Origin: Endozoicomonas gorgoniicola
GTDB lineage: Bacteria; Pseudomonadota; Gammaproteobacteria; Pseudomonadales; Endozoicomonadaceae
Direction of reading: 5' to 3'
Length of the DNA: 64,000 nucleotides
NCBI RefSeq assembly: GCF_025562715.2
Contig: NZ_JAPFCC010000001.1
Location: 5,790,001-5,854,000 of the forward strand
Every line of letters starts with the position of its first letter. Position 1 is the first letter of the stretch. Shown here piece after piece: positions 45,244 to 53,680 of this stretch. The position numbers were made by a program, and so were the translations under genes. The notes under the pieces were generated by a model. It worked only from the letters and a program-made list of their open reading frames with translations. It made no database searches and was not told the DNA's origin.

Positions 45244-46677
45244 ATGAATTTATACACCGATATTTTTCTGGTTTTTAATCGCTGGTTGCTGCTGGTCACT
45301 CTGCCAGGGTTACTGTTCGTAATTTCTCAAAACGCCTTTTCCCATCGTATTGCTTGCCCCATCTGTTGTTTATCAAGTGAACTTACAGATGAGAATATAA
45401 ATTCCCGTACCTGCGCATGTCCGCATTGCACTTACGTTATTTTCGGAGAAGAATTTCGAATTATTTATATTGCCGATTCACGGGATCAGAATTTACCGCC
45501 CATACAGCCAGCGGTTTCCGGATTAACAGCGTCGGTGGGAGAGCTTTCATTAGAAAGACCAGCTGCCTTGGCTACACCAGCGCATATAGGCAATAATCTG
45601 GATTTCTCCACAGAGCTTGCCAACATTTTAAGACCCGAAGGTACCACCAACCGTAATCTGGTTTTTTCCCCCACCGCCACAGCCTCACTCTTAACCTTGC
45701 TGACCGTTTCAGCGCATTTGCAGGAAAACCATGATGTCGCCAGACAAACCAACAGAGTCAGAAATTCTGACCGCCTACTTGCCTCCGGAGGTCGGCAAGG
45801 TTCAGGGTATCGTGATGCATCGTGGTTTCTTGCAAGAAATGGTGCGACATTTTCAGACATCCTTAAAGATCCGCAATTCAACCCGGATTCACAAACATCC
45901 TATCTGCTCCCTGGTGGCCTGAATCATCCTGATAGTGTTAATGGGCAAATCAATCAATTCTTACAGGAGGGTTTTCCTGATAATGACCGTCCTGGCAATC
46001 TCTCACCACGGCTGATGTTTTCACCTACTGCCCAACTGGTCGCAATGACCGTTGCCACCTTCAACCATAACTGGAGAGATGTGTTTACGCGTGACACGAT
46101 GAGCTTCACAACCCTCTCCGGACAGACTCTTCAGATTTCAGCTATGACATCTGCTGAGCCCGTCCGTGTGAACTATGCTCAGGACTCGTCTGGCTGGGAA
46201 GTTATAATTCTCCCCTATCTCAACGAGGGCGACCGGATGATTATTCTGATTCCCCCCAACAGGGCAACACCCACTCCTCCCTCTGACCTCGATTCAGCGA
46301 GGATAAGGCAACTGGTCAACTCTGCCAGCAGTACTTATATTCGTTTGACCATGCCCGCCTTTTTAGTGAGTGGCACTCATGAGTTGCATACTGTGCTTCA
46401 AGGCACATCTTTATCCTGGATGGTCTCCCCTGAGAGCTTTAGCCCGAACCTTACCTCTCCGGCAATCAATGTCTCAAATATAGAGTCCAGACAAATAATT
46501 GTATTTGAATCCGATGAAATAGGCTCAAGGGCCGTAGCAATGACAGAAACCGGAATCGACGAAGCTTATATTGCTACGAACCATAATATAATAGTGAATC
46601 GCCCTTTTACTGCACTGGTCGTTAACTCTGAGGGAATGGTGTGCTTTCATATTGAAATTAATAACCCCGATGAATAG
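45244..46677 (+). CDS. secreted serpin (serine/cysteine-protease inhibitor family)
   Basis: The 477-residue protein (ATG 45244) has an N-terminal hydrophobic export signal (WLLLVTLPGLLFVISQNAFS), then a Cys cluster CPICC and CACPHC about 25 residues apart that resembles a zinc ribbon. The rest matches serpins: NLVFSPTATASLLTLLTVSA, the shutter region FNHNWRDVFTRDTMSF, ILPYLNEGDRMIILIP, LTMPAFLVSGTHELHTVLQ and the C-terminal NRPFTALVVNSEGMVCFHIEINNP. The hinge and reactive loop lie at residues about 423-450 (DEIGSRAVAMTETGIDEAY), with Gly and Ser at the P15 and P14 positions and mostly small residues after, as in inhibitory serpins, though Arg at P13 and Met are less usual. The cleavage site is probably near Ala-Tyr. 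A target, perhaps a host protease, is inference. Confidence 0.88.
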   Translation: MNLYTDIFLVFNRWLLLVTLPGLLFVISQNAFSHRIACPICCLSSELTDENINSRTCACPHCTYVIFGEEFRIIYIADSRDQNLPPIQPAVSGLTASVGELSLERPAALATPAHIGNNLDFSTELANILRPEGTTNRNLVFSPTATASLLTLLTVSAHLQENHDVARQTNRVRNSDRLLASGGRQGSGYRDASWFLARNGATFSDILKDPQFNPDSQTSYLLPGGLNHPDSVNGQINQFLQEGFPDNDRPGNLSPRLMFSPTAQLVAMTVATFNHNWRDVFTRDTMSFTTLSGQTLQISAMTSAEPVRVNYAQDSSGWEVIILPYLNEGDRMIILIPPNRATPTPPSDLDSARIRQLVNSASSTYIRLTMPAFLVSGTHELHTVLQGTSLSWMVSPESFSPNLTSPAINVSNIESRQIIVFESDEIGSRAVAMTETGIDEAYIATNHNIIVNRPFTALVVNSEGMVCFHIEINNPDE

Positions 46678-46693
46678 AGGGCTTTACACCACC

Positions 46694-48109
46694 ATGAGTA
46701 CATCAGCCAACTCAAACGATGTCAGAATCGAAACAGACAGCCTGGGAGAAGTCGCTGTACCCACTAATGCGTTATATGGTGCGCAAACCCAGCGGGCAGT
46801 GAATAACTTTCCGGTCAGTGGACAACCCCTGCCCGAAGCGTTTATCACCGCCATTGCCCACATCAAAAAAGCCGCTGCGTCTGCAAACCTGTCGCTGGGT
46901 TTGCTCTCAAACGACAAGGCAGAGTCCATCACCAAAGCGGCGAACCAGATCATTGCAGCCGAGTACCCTGGTTCTTTTTACAGCCAGTTCCCCATTGATG
47001 TGTACCAGACTGGTTCCGGCACCAGCACCAATATGAACGTCAATGAAGTCATCAGCCACCTTGCCAGACACAACGGTACAGCGCCTGTCAGCCCAAACGA
47101 CGATGTGAACCTTGGTCAGAGCAGCAATGATCTGATTCCCTCAGCCATTCATGTAGCTTCTGCCCTGCTTGTGGAGCACCAGCTTCTGCCTGCGGTTTCA
47201 CACCTGATCAGAACCCTTGAAGGGCGAATCAATGACATCGGTTCGATTGTCAAAACCGGACGCACTCACACCATGGACGCCATGCCGGTCACCTTTGCCC
47301 AGGAAATGGGGGGCTGGCAAGCGTTACTTCAGCAGGACCAGGAGCGTTTGAAAGCCACGCAGAAACGTCTGTTACAACTGACGTTGGGTGGAACAGCGGT
47401 CGGTTCCGGCACCAATACTCACCCCCACTATTCACAGACGGTCTGCGATGCCCTGGAACAAGACACCGGGTTACGGTTCACACCCGCCCCGAATTTTTTT
47501 GCAGCCCAGAGTGTTCCTGCTACCGCTCTGGAACTGTCTGCAGGCCTGCGGGGATTAGCGGTCAGCCTGATGAAGATTGCCAATGACCTGCGCTGGATGA
47601 ACAGTGGCCCGCTGGCAGGAATGGGGGAAATTGAACTGCCTGCACTGCAACCGGGTTCCAGTATTATGCCCGGCAAGATCAATCCGGTGATTTCAGAGTC
47701 CGTCACCATGGTGGCAGCCCAGATAATCGGGCTGGATACCGCAGTGACTATTGCCGCCCAGTCCGGCCACTTTGAACTGAATGTCATGTTGCCACTGGTG
47801 GCGAATAACCTTGTGCAATCCATTACGCTTGCCAGTAATGCCAGCTCAATTCTGGCTGACAAGGCCATCAAGGGGTTCAGGGTACGGGAAGCGAACATTA
47901 ACAAATCCCTTGACCGTAACCCGGTTCTGGTGACCGCCCTTAATCCGATTATTGGTTATATGAAAGCAGCGGAAATTGCCAAACAGGCTTACCGGGAACA
48001 ACGCTCTATTCTGGACGTTGCGAAAGAGAAAACCGACCTTTCAGAAGAGGAGCTGAGGAAGATTCTTAACCCTGCCCAGCTCACTAAAGGGGGCATTAGC
48101 AAACATTGA
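46694..48109 (+). CDS. fumC: class II fumarate hydratase FumC
   Basis: FumC interconverts fumarate and malate without an iron-sulfur cluster. The 471-residue protein shows LYGAQTQRAVNNFPVSG, TGSGTSTNMNVNEV, LGQSSNDLIPSAIH, KTGRTHTMDAMPVTFAQE and the superfamily signature GSSIMPGKINPV. ATG 46694 is chosen; earlier in-frame starts overlap the serpin. The last codons run into the IS605-type miniature element, so its stop TGA (48107-48109) lies in the element's end sequence TTGAC. Confidence 0.95.
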   Translation: MSTSANSNDVRIETDSLGEVAVPTNALYGAQTQRAVNNFPVSGQPLPEAFITAIAHIKKAAASANLSLGLLSNDKAESITKAANQIIAAEYPGSFYSQFPIDVYQTGSGTSTNMNVNEVISHLARHNGTAPVSPNDDVNLGQSSNDLIPSAIHVASALLVEHQLLPAVSHLIRTLEGRINDIGSIVKTGRTHTMDAMPVTFAQEMGGWQALLQQDQERLKATQKRLLQLTLGGTAVGSGTNTHPHYSQTVCDALEQDTGLRFTPAPNFFAAQSVPATALELSAGLRGLAVSLMKIANDLRWMNSGPLAGMGEIELPALQPGSSIMPGKINPVISESVTMVAAQIIGLDTAVTIAAQSGHFELNVMLPLVANNLVQSITLASNASSILADKAIKGFRVREANINKSLDRNPVLVTALNPIIGYMKAAEIAKQAYREQRSILDVAKEKTDLSEEELRKILNPAQLTKGGISKH

Positions 48110-48230
48110 CATCCTCCCCGCCCTGAAGGACGGGGATTCCTGTTAGTCACCTAACAGGTTCCTGTTTCACAGTTCGTTGCTCAGGGAACAGCTTGGTTAT
48201 CGCATAAAAGTTCCACAGTGGGAACTTTTA
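48106..48230 (-). ncRNA. possible omegaRNA retained in the miniature element
   Basis: The minus-strand 3' part shares with the end of the tnpB element the block CAGGAACCTGTTAGGTGAC...AACAGG (there CAGGAAGCCTGTTTGGTGAC), ending in the right-end hairpin and GGATGTCAA. In IS605-type elements this is where the guide RNA scaffold of TnpB lies; the guide is the flanking DNA, here the 3' end of fumC. Extent of the RNA is estimated. Confidence 0.5.
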
Positions 48231-48407
48231 CGGTGACGAGCCAACCCATGTTCCCCAAGTCTCACACGAACTCCGCAGGCTTAACATTCCTCTAGCCCAG
48301 AGGTAGGTCTGCAAGAGACAAGAAGAAAATAGTGCATAGGCTTACTCTACGCAAGCCCCACTTACATCCCCGCACTAAAAGTACGGGGTTTTACGTGGAT
48401 TCGATAA
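48106..48407 (-). mobile_element. miniature IS200/IS605-type element without tnpB
   Basis: Read on the minus strand, this 300-bp element has the same left end as the tnpB element at 55696-57026 (TTATCGAA, then the hairpin CCCCGTACTTTTAGTGCGGGG, here 48368-48388) and the same right end (CCCCGTCCTTCAGGGCGGGG hairpin, here 48116-48135, then GGATGTCAA). No transposase or tnpB is inside. It also has a 9-bp hairpin (AAAAGTTCC/GGAACTTTT, 48206-48229). It is a non-autonomous derivative that TnpA of a related element could mobilise. Confidence 0.85.
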
Positions 48408-48429
48408 AACGCTTGTTCAAAATGATGGC

Positions 48430-49191
48430 TCAGTTATCGATATGAAGCCGGTCACTGAGCCAGTACCAGATCAGCCCCAGATATTCGTGCAGAGCCAGTT
48501 CACTACTTCTCAGGTTGCGTGTCTGAGGCAGCCAGTATCGGAGTTTTTTCCATGGAACCTCTGACCATGTGAACAGGGTCGGTGCAGGAATGACCTCAAA
48601 GCCCATCTTCTGATAGCTTAAAACGGACCGGGGCATGTGCCAGCTGTGAGTCACCAGAATAATGCGAAGGTTTTCCTTCCCCAGATCCCTGCTCAGCATG
48701 TCATAGCTGTAAAGAGCATTCTGCCAGGTGGTGAGGCTTTGCTTTTCCTGCCAGCGAACGTTGATGCCATAATCTTTGCGCAATATTTCCGCCATGGTTT
48801 CAGCCTCTGAACGTTCGCCACCCCCACTGGCCAGCAAAGGCACACCACACTGACGATGCACCGTTGCGCCATAACGAATGCGCTCCAGAGACAGGGCGGT
48901 TGGTTGAAAGCCCTCGTACTCCGGTGTTGAGCGGGGGTATCCGCCTCCCAGAATCACAATGGCATCAGCCTCCTGACAGGACGACTTGGTATCAAGGGCT
49001 TCATACCACTCAAGCCCCTTACTGAGAACGGTTGCAACCGGCGTTGTTGACAACCCATAGAAAACCAGCAATGCCAGCCAGGGTAACCATCCCAGTGTTG
49101 TTTTAAAGATCAATCCCACGGCAACCATCCATATCAGCAAAACCGGTGGCAGCAGGCTTTGCTTTAAAAACCATCGCATTACAGGTTTCAT
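48430..49191 (-). CDS. DUF218/YdcF-family membrane protein (ElyC-like)
   Basis: This 253-residue protein has two N-terminal membrane helices (LPPVLLIWMVAVGLIF; LPWLALLVFYGLSTTPV) and a periplasmic or cytoplasmic DUF218 domain with ADAIVILGGGYPRS, LLASGGGERSEAETMAE and ILVTHSWHMPRSVLSYQKMGFEVIPAPT, matching the YdcF/SanA/ElyC group. ElyC acts in envelope and peptidoglycan biogenesis; which role applies here is not certain. Start is ATG 49191. It is divergent from chrA. Confidence 0.88.
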   Translation of the reverse strand: MKPVMRWFLKQSLLPPVLLIWMVAVGLIFKTTLGWLPWLALLVFYGLSTTPVATVLSKGLEWYEALDTKSSCQEADAIVILGGGYPRSTPEYEGFQPTALSLERIRYGATVHRQCGVPLLASGGGERSEAETMAEILRKDYGINVRWQEKQSLTTWQNALYSYDMLSRDLGKENLRIILVTHSWHMPRSVLSYQKMGFEVIPAPTLFTWSEVPWKKLRYWLPQTRNLRSSELALHEYLGLIWYWLSDRLHIDN

Positions 49192-49268
49192 AAAAGACCA
49201 GAATTTGTTTATTAAAATAGATTAATCAATGTATTCTTTTTTTTAAATGCCTGATTCCAAATAACAAG

Positions 49269-50456
49269 ATGCCCGCCCCCATGCTGAAAAATTGTTTTGA
49301 CGTGTTTATCCGCTTTCTGACTCTGGGCTGCTATGCCTTTGGAGGACCGACGGCACACATAGGTTATTTCCACCGGGAGTTTGTTGAAAAACGACAGTGG
49401 TTAAGTGAACAGGAATACGCTGATACCGTTGCCCTGTGCCAGATGCTGCCGGGACCTGCGAGCAGTCAGGTGGGTATCAGCATTGGCTTTGACCGCGCAG
49501 GTTTGCCGGGTGCGTTGGCGGCTTTTACAGGCTTCACGCTGCCTTCAGCCATTCTTATGGTCTTGCTGGCAATGGGTTACAGTGAAGTGTCTGGGCTTTC
49601 CTCCGCCATGGGAATTTTGCACGGTGTCAAACTGTTTGCGGTGGCTGTGGTCGCTGATGCGCTGATTAAAATGGGGAAGTCTCTCTGTCCTGACCGCCCA
49701 CGGGTGACGATGGCGATCATCACCGCCGCTCTGATGTTAATGATGCCCGGTGTCACCATGCAGATGACAGTGATTATCGCTGGCGCGATAGCCGGTTATG
49801 TTATTTACAACCAGAATACCGACACAAACCTACTGCCTGAAGTTAAGGGACGTAAGCGTATAGCCTTTGCTGCAGCCGCTTTGTTTGTAGCAGGCATTCT
49901 TGTAGTTCCGGTTATCGCCGCACAGTCTGATAACGCAGCATTACAGTTGTTTGACAGTTTCTACCGCTCTGGCGCTCTGGTGTTTGGCGGTGGTCACGTG
50001 GTTTTGCCCATGCTTCAGGCTGAACTGGTACACGACGCCGGAGTCACAGCTGACGCGTTTCTGGTGGGGTACAGTGCTGCCCAGGCCGTGCCGGGGCCAA
50101 TGTTTACTCTGGCACCTTTTCTGGGTGGTGTTTTTGGTGGCAGCTTTAACCTGAGTTACGCTCTGGTTGCCCTGGTGGCCATGTTCGCACCGTCCTTTTT
50201 GTTGCTGGCTGCCGCCTGGCCATTCTGGAACCGCCTGAAGGCGATGCCAACACTGCGTTCTGCCATCAATGGTATCAATGCCGTGGTCACGGGTTTGCTA
50301 CTCGCCGCGTTGTACGACCCGGTTATTACATTGGCTATTAAAGGGGCGGAAGATGTCGCGCTGGCGTTGCTGGCCTACCTGCTGCTGGCTGTCTGGAAGT
50401 TGCCGGTTGCTCTGATGGTACTGCTGTACGCAGGCATTGGATTCGCTCTGTTTTGA
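49269..50456 (+). CDS. chrA: chromate transporter ChrA
   Basis: ChrA is an inner-membrane CHR-superfamily exporter of chromate. The 395-residue protein has two homologous membrane halves, each with the family motifs: FGGPTAHIGYFHREFVEKRQWLSEQEYADTVALCQMLPGP in the first and FGGGHVVLPMLQAELV plus YSAAQAVPGPMFTLAPFLG in the second. Length matches bi-domain ChrA. It is a single gene without an adjacent regulator. Confidence 0.93.
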   Translation: MPAPMLKNCFDVFIRFLTLGCYAFGGPTAHIGYFHREFVEKRQWLSEQEYADTVALCQMLPGPASSQVGISIGFDRAGLPGALAAFTGFTLPSAILMVLLAMGYSEVSGLSSAMGILHGVKLFAVAVVADALIKMGKSLCPDRPRVTMAIITAALMLMMPGVTMQMTVIIAGAIAGYVIYNQNTDTNLLPEVKGRKRIAFAAAALFVAGILVVPVIAAQSDNAALQLFDSFYRSGALVFGGGHVVLPMLQAELVHDAGVTADAFLVGYSAAQAVPGPMFTLAPFLGGVFGGSFNLSYALVALVAMFAPSFLLLAAAWPFWNRLKAMPTLRSAINGINAVVTGLLLAALYDPVITLAIKGAEDVALALLAYLLLAVWKLPVALMVLLYAGIGFALF

Positions 50457-50488
50457 TGGGGTGGGTTCGGAGTGCAGCCGATGGCTGC

Positions 50489-50520
50489 TACTCCGGTTGG
50501 GGGGTTGGGGGGTTGGGGGT
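50489..50520 (+). other. G-rich tract with potential quadruplex
   Basis: After chrA, the plus strand has three consecutive runs of 5-6 G separated by TT (GGGGGGTTGGGGGG and on). This pattern can form a G-quadruplex in single-stranded DNA or RNA, and lies between the convergent ends of chrA and the next gene. Function is unknown. Confidence 0.45.
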
Positions 50521-50933
50521 TAGTCAAACAGGCGATTAAAGCCACCCTTAAGGCGGTTCTTAATAGCGCCAGCCTGCTCTGTTCCTTTGTATTGCAGATC
50601 TTCTTTCTGTTTTTGCGCTTCAAGTCTGGCTCGCTCCAGTTTTGAACCAGCGACTTCTTTACGCAAATCATAAAGTCCCTGCTTAGCCTGATGCTTTGTA
50701 TCTCTGCCAAGCTTGGTAAGGCTCTTCCATTGTTTACAGAGAAAATCACCCAGGGGTTTGAACGACTCTGTCAATCCCTCAAGTAAATTGCTCAGGGCAT
50801 TCATCAAGCCAAACTTTTGCTCAACATTGCGACCTGTCCGGGTCTGCCCGCTAGATGTCGTGTTCCTGTTATGAGCCGGTAAGCGGGTCTGCCGGGTTGT
50901 AGTGTTAACAGGTGATCCGATTCCTTCAAACAT
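50520..50933 (-). CDS. hypothetical protein (137 residues)
   Basis: No family is recognised. It is a soluble, charged protein with a Thr/Ser/Arg-rich N-terminus (MFEGIGSPVNTTTRQTRLPA), then helical, amphipathic sequence (LMNALSNLLEGLTESFKPLGDFL) and a Lys/Glu/Gln-rich C-terminal helix. The ATG at 50933 has a GGAGGTAC ribosome-binding site, which supports expression. It could be a secreted effector-like protein, but nothing in the sequence proves that. Confidence 0.65.
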   Translation of the reverse strand: MFEGIGSPVNTTTRQTRLPAHNRNTTSSGQTRTGRNVEQKFGLMNALSNLLEGLTESFKPLGDFLCKQWKSLTKLGRDTKHQAKQGLYDLRKEVAGSKLERARLEAQKQKEDLQYKGTEQAGAIKNRLKGGFNRLFD

Positions 50934-51230
50934 AAACTGTACCTCCTTGTTCAGTGGATGAAGAAGTTTCCTTCACTTTTAAGCCTAGTTCTGAATGGTT
51001 CAATTTACTGCTGAAAAAGTTAGCAGCTCTAACAGACTGGTTATCATTAGTCAGGTATTGTGGCAAACTCTGCCAACTGACCGTTGCGATGGAACTTAAA
51101 CGGTTTGGTTATTTTTCAACCAGAGTTTTCTCGTTACCGGTGAGAGGGGCGGTAGCGTAATTGATGAACGGGAAATGCTGGTCAGTCGGTTTTCCAAGTG
51201 TTACATGCTATTAAATAACAAGAGTTCAAA
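50934..51230. other. intergenic region without recognised gene
   Basis: This 297-base region separates the divergent hypothetical gene and the GNAT gene. A 68-codon open frame (50954-51160) exists but has no ribosome-binding site or similarity, so it is not called. Confidence 0.4.
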
Positions 51231-51746
51231 ATGCAATTAATTGAGCCAAATGAAAATTTAAAAAATGAATTTTCTATTTTTATAACTGATATCAGAAATA
51301 ACGATCCTGATCGATATTTCATGTATACAGATGCTGAAATCGATTTATCAAAATATATTAACTCACTGTCAGAACAGAAAAAGGGCAACAACCTTCCTCA
51401 AGGTTATTCACCATGCAGTCATTTCTGGTTGATAGACAACAATGATAATATTTTAGGTGCATTAAGGGTACGCCATAACATTAATAGTAAATATCTTGCA
51501 GAAGAACTTGGTCACATCGGCTACGATATAGCACCAAAATATAGGAAAAATGGTTTTGGTACTTTAATGCTTCAATTGGGTCTTTTAGAAGCAAGGAAAT
51601 TAAACATAAAAGAAATTCTTATCACGGCTGATGAAAATAACGTTGCGTCAAGAAAAGTTATTGAAAAAAATGGTGGTGAATACGAATCAACCAGGTTTGG
51701 GAAAACCTCAGGTATAAATATTGCCCGCTATTGGTCACGAGCATGA
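51231..51746 (+). CDS. GNAT-family N-acetyltransferase
   Basis: This 171-residue GNAT enzyme transfers acetyl from acetyl-CoA to an amine, substrate unknown. The fold is visible in ILGALRVRHNINSKYL (strand), ELGHIGYDIAPKYRKNGFGTLMLQLGLLEA (motif A with the R/Q-x-x-G-x-G/A pyrophosphate loop as RKNGFG) and EILITADENNVASRKVIEKNGGEYE (motif B). It is AT-richer than neighbouring core genes, suggesting acquisition. The ATG has only a weak ribosome-binding site. Confidence 0.9.
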   Translation: MQLIEPNENLKNEFSIFITDIRNNDPDRYFMYTDAEIDLSKYINSLSEQKKGNNLPQGYSPCSHFWLIDNNDNILGALRVRHNINSKYLAEELGHIGYDIAPKYRKNGFGTLMLQLGLLEARKLNIKEILITADENNVASRKVIEKNGGEYESTRFGKTSGINIARYWSRA

Positions 51747-51846
51747 ATTGACATCCACGAAAGCATTACCGATCTGCCCTGCAAGAAGCCGCATTAGGGA
51801 TAAGGGTTAAGCAAACCCAGACTTGATACTGCTCCGTTCAGCTCTG

Positions 51847-52164
51847 TTACCTCCGGTAGCAATCATATGAAATTATCTGGAAGGAAAGTTCCGAGTCGAT
51901 ATCTTGACCAATCAATCTGGCGGTCAGGATCATTCTTTGCAAATCTAACCTTACATCTCTCAGGGTATAAAGAAGTATCGAACCAACAGTACTGTACAGA
52001 GACCATATGGGAAGCACGAATCTTCTGGCACTATGGGGTTCTGGATAAATTTCAAGCTTTATTATAAACGGATTATTATCTATTTGGACGTTGTAAATCA
52101 TTATATCATCACCAACCAGTAATGTAGGGAAAAGAGATAGTGATATGTATAAAGTGGCTTTTTG
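51847..52164 (-). CDS. possible small exported hypothetical protein
   Basis: From ATG 52164 this frame encodes 105 residues beginning with a plausible signal peptide (MSFIQKATLYISLSLFPTLLVGDD) followed by beta-rich sequence (MIYNVQIDNNPFIIKLEIYPEP). No family is recognised. It is AT-rich and lacks a strong ribosome-binding site, so it may be a real small secreted protein or a chance frame. A longer version from 52248 is less likely. Confidence 0.4.
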   Translation of the reverse strand, partial: QKATLYISLSLFPTLLVGDDIMIYNVQIDNNPFIIKLEIYPEPHSARRFVLPIWSLYSTVGSILLYTLRDVRLDLQRMILTARLIGQDIDSELSFQIISYDCYRR

Positions 52165-52325
52165 TATAAAGCTCATGCGCCTGTAACCCACAGAGAAACA
52201 GTATATCTTAGATGATGGAATAGGCACCGTAAAAAAAAGAAATGTCATATTTCTGTCGTATAAATGTCGTCACCGACAGACAGACTTTTATGCGACGATG
52301 CTCTCCAGCCGTAGAAGGAATATTT

Positions 52326-52805
52326 ATGATTGTCAGGAAACTAAGGCTTGAACGTGGCTGGTCGCAGGAACAGCTATCAGAACTCAGTGGATTGAGTATC
52401 CGAACCGTTCAACGTATCGAACGGGGACAAAAGGCCAGCCTTGAGTCATTGAAATCTTTAGCTGCGGTTTTTCAGATTGACCTGTCAGAACTGTCCGGGG
52501 AAAATGAGATGAGCACTGAAACAAAGTTATCAACAGAAGAGCAGCAAGTAATAGAGCATGTTCGTGATATCAAGGCATTTTACTCCCATGCCACTTCTTA
52601 TGCTTTGATCGTCGGTGCTCTTTTTATTCTGAATTTTTTCGTATCGCCTGATTACTTATGGGCTAAGTGGGTCGCATTGGGTTGGGGAGTTGGTGTTGTC
52701 TCTCATGGTCTCAGCGTTTTTGAAGTCTTTAACCTTTTTGGGCCGAACTGGGAACGGAAACAGATAGAGAAAAGACTCGGTAAAAACTCGAAAAACGACA
52801 AATGA
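52326..52805 (+). CDS. XRE-family regulator with 2TM domain
   Basis: This 159-residue protein (ATG 52326 with GAAGGA upstream) has an N-terminal helix-turn-helix of the Cro/CI type (MIVRKLRLERGWSQEQLSELSGLSIRTVQRIERGQKASLESLKSLA) and a C-terminal 2TM domain (YALIVGALFILNFFV and WVALGWGVGVVSHGLSVFEVF). Membrane-tethered XRE/2TM proteins are known as small transcription regulators of unknown signal. An upstream start at 52242 is rejected because the ribosome-binding site and the HTH both support 52326. It is followed by a strong terminator. Confidence 0.88.
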   Translation: MIVRKLRLERGWSQEQLSELSGLSIRTVQRIERGQKASLESLKSLAAVFQIDLSELSGENEMSTETKLSTEEQQVIEHVRDIKAFYSHATSYALIVGALFILNFFVSPDYLWAKWVALGWGVGVVSHGLSVFEVFNLFGPNWERKQIEKRLGKNSKNDK

Positions 52806-52840
52806 CAAATATATTCCACTCGTTCACTTAGTCGTCAATG

Positions 52841-52901
52841 GCTCTTACCAGTTTCCAGACTTCTGATGATGAAGCCTGGAAACTGGTAAGAGCTTTTTAT
52901 T
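52841..52901 (+). terminator. strong rho-independent terminator
   Basis: An 18-bp perfect stem (GCTCTTACCAGTTTCCAG with CTGGAAACTGGTAAGAGC) with a 17-base loop is followed by TTTTTATT. It ends the XRE/2TM gene and insulates the convergent tat operon. Confidence 0.85.
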
Positions 52902-52921
52902 GATCACAACTGACTGATGAG

Positions 52922-53680
52922 CTATTCAGCTTCAGCTCGCTTTGCAGAAACAGCCGGATTCAGGCGGGCAAATAAAATACCTATTTCAAACAACAGCCAC
53001 ATCGGCCCCGCCAGCAGTGTCTGGGAAATGACATCCGGTGGTGTTAGCAACATCCCCAGAACAAAACACCCGACAATGACATAGGGGCGTTTCTTTGCCA
53101 GAGAATCAATATCCGATACGCCAGACCAGATCAACAGCACCGTCGCAACCGGAATTTCAAAAGCCAGGCCAAAAGCAAAAAACAGCTTCAAAATAAAATT
53201 CAGATAACTGTTAATGTCAGTCATCACCGTCACGCTTTCAGGGCCAATACTGGTAAAGAAACCAAATACCAGTGGGAAAACCACAAAATAAGCGAACGCC
53301 ATTCCGCCGTAAAACAACAGGACACTGGCGATCAGCAGCGGTACCGCCAGACGCTTTTCATGTTGATACAGCCCCGGTGAAATAAATGCCCAGACCTGGT
53401 GCAGAATGTAGGGGACAGCGATAAACAGAGACAATACCAGTGTCAGCTTGAAGGGAGCCAGAAAAGGCGATGCGACATCGGTCGCAATCATGCTGGCACC
53501 TTCAGGCAGATAGACCCGCAACGGCTGTGATATGAACTCGTAAATATCGCTGGAAAAGTAAAACAGTCCGGCAAACACAATCAATATAACCACTGTGCTG
53601 CGAATAATACGGGTTCTCAGCTCCAGCAGATGCTGGATCAGTGGCTGCTCCCTGTCGCCGGTACTTGCACTGGAAGTCAT
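52922..53680 (-). CDS. tatC: Sec-independent protein translocase TatC
   Basis: TatC is the polytopic receptor of the twin-arginine export system, binding the RR signal peptide. The 252 residues include the cytoplasmic N-terminal PLIQHLLELRTRIIRS, six transmembrane segments, the conserved YQVWAFISPGLYQHEKR-like loop (HQVWAFISPGLYQHEKRLAVP) and the FAFGLAFEIPV segment. It overlaps tatB by 4 bases. The order tatA-tatB-tatC on the minus strand is normal. Confidence 0.97.
   Translation of the reverse strand: MTSSASTGDREQPLIQHLLELRTRIIRSTVVILIVFAGLFYFSSDIYEFISQPLRVYLPEGASMIATDVASPFLAPFKLTLVLSLFIAVPYILHQVWAFISPGLYQHEKRLAVPLLIASVLLFYGGMAFAYFVVFPLVFGFFTSIGPESVTVMTDINSYLNFILKLFFAFGLAFEIPVATVLLIWSGVSDIDSLAKKRPYVIVGCFVLGMLLTPPDVISQTLLAGPMWLLFEIGILFARLNPAVSAKRAEAE

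Noticed and set aside
50954..51160. 68-codon open frame
   Set aside because: No ribosome-binding site, no similarity, begins in the promoter region of the divergent gene.
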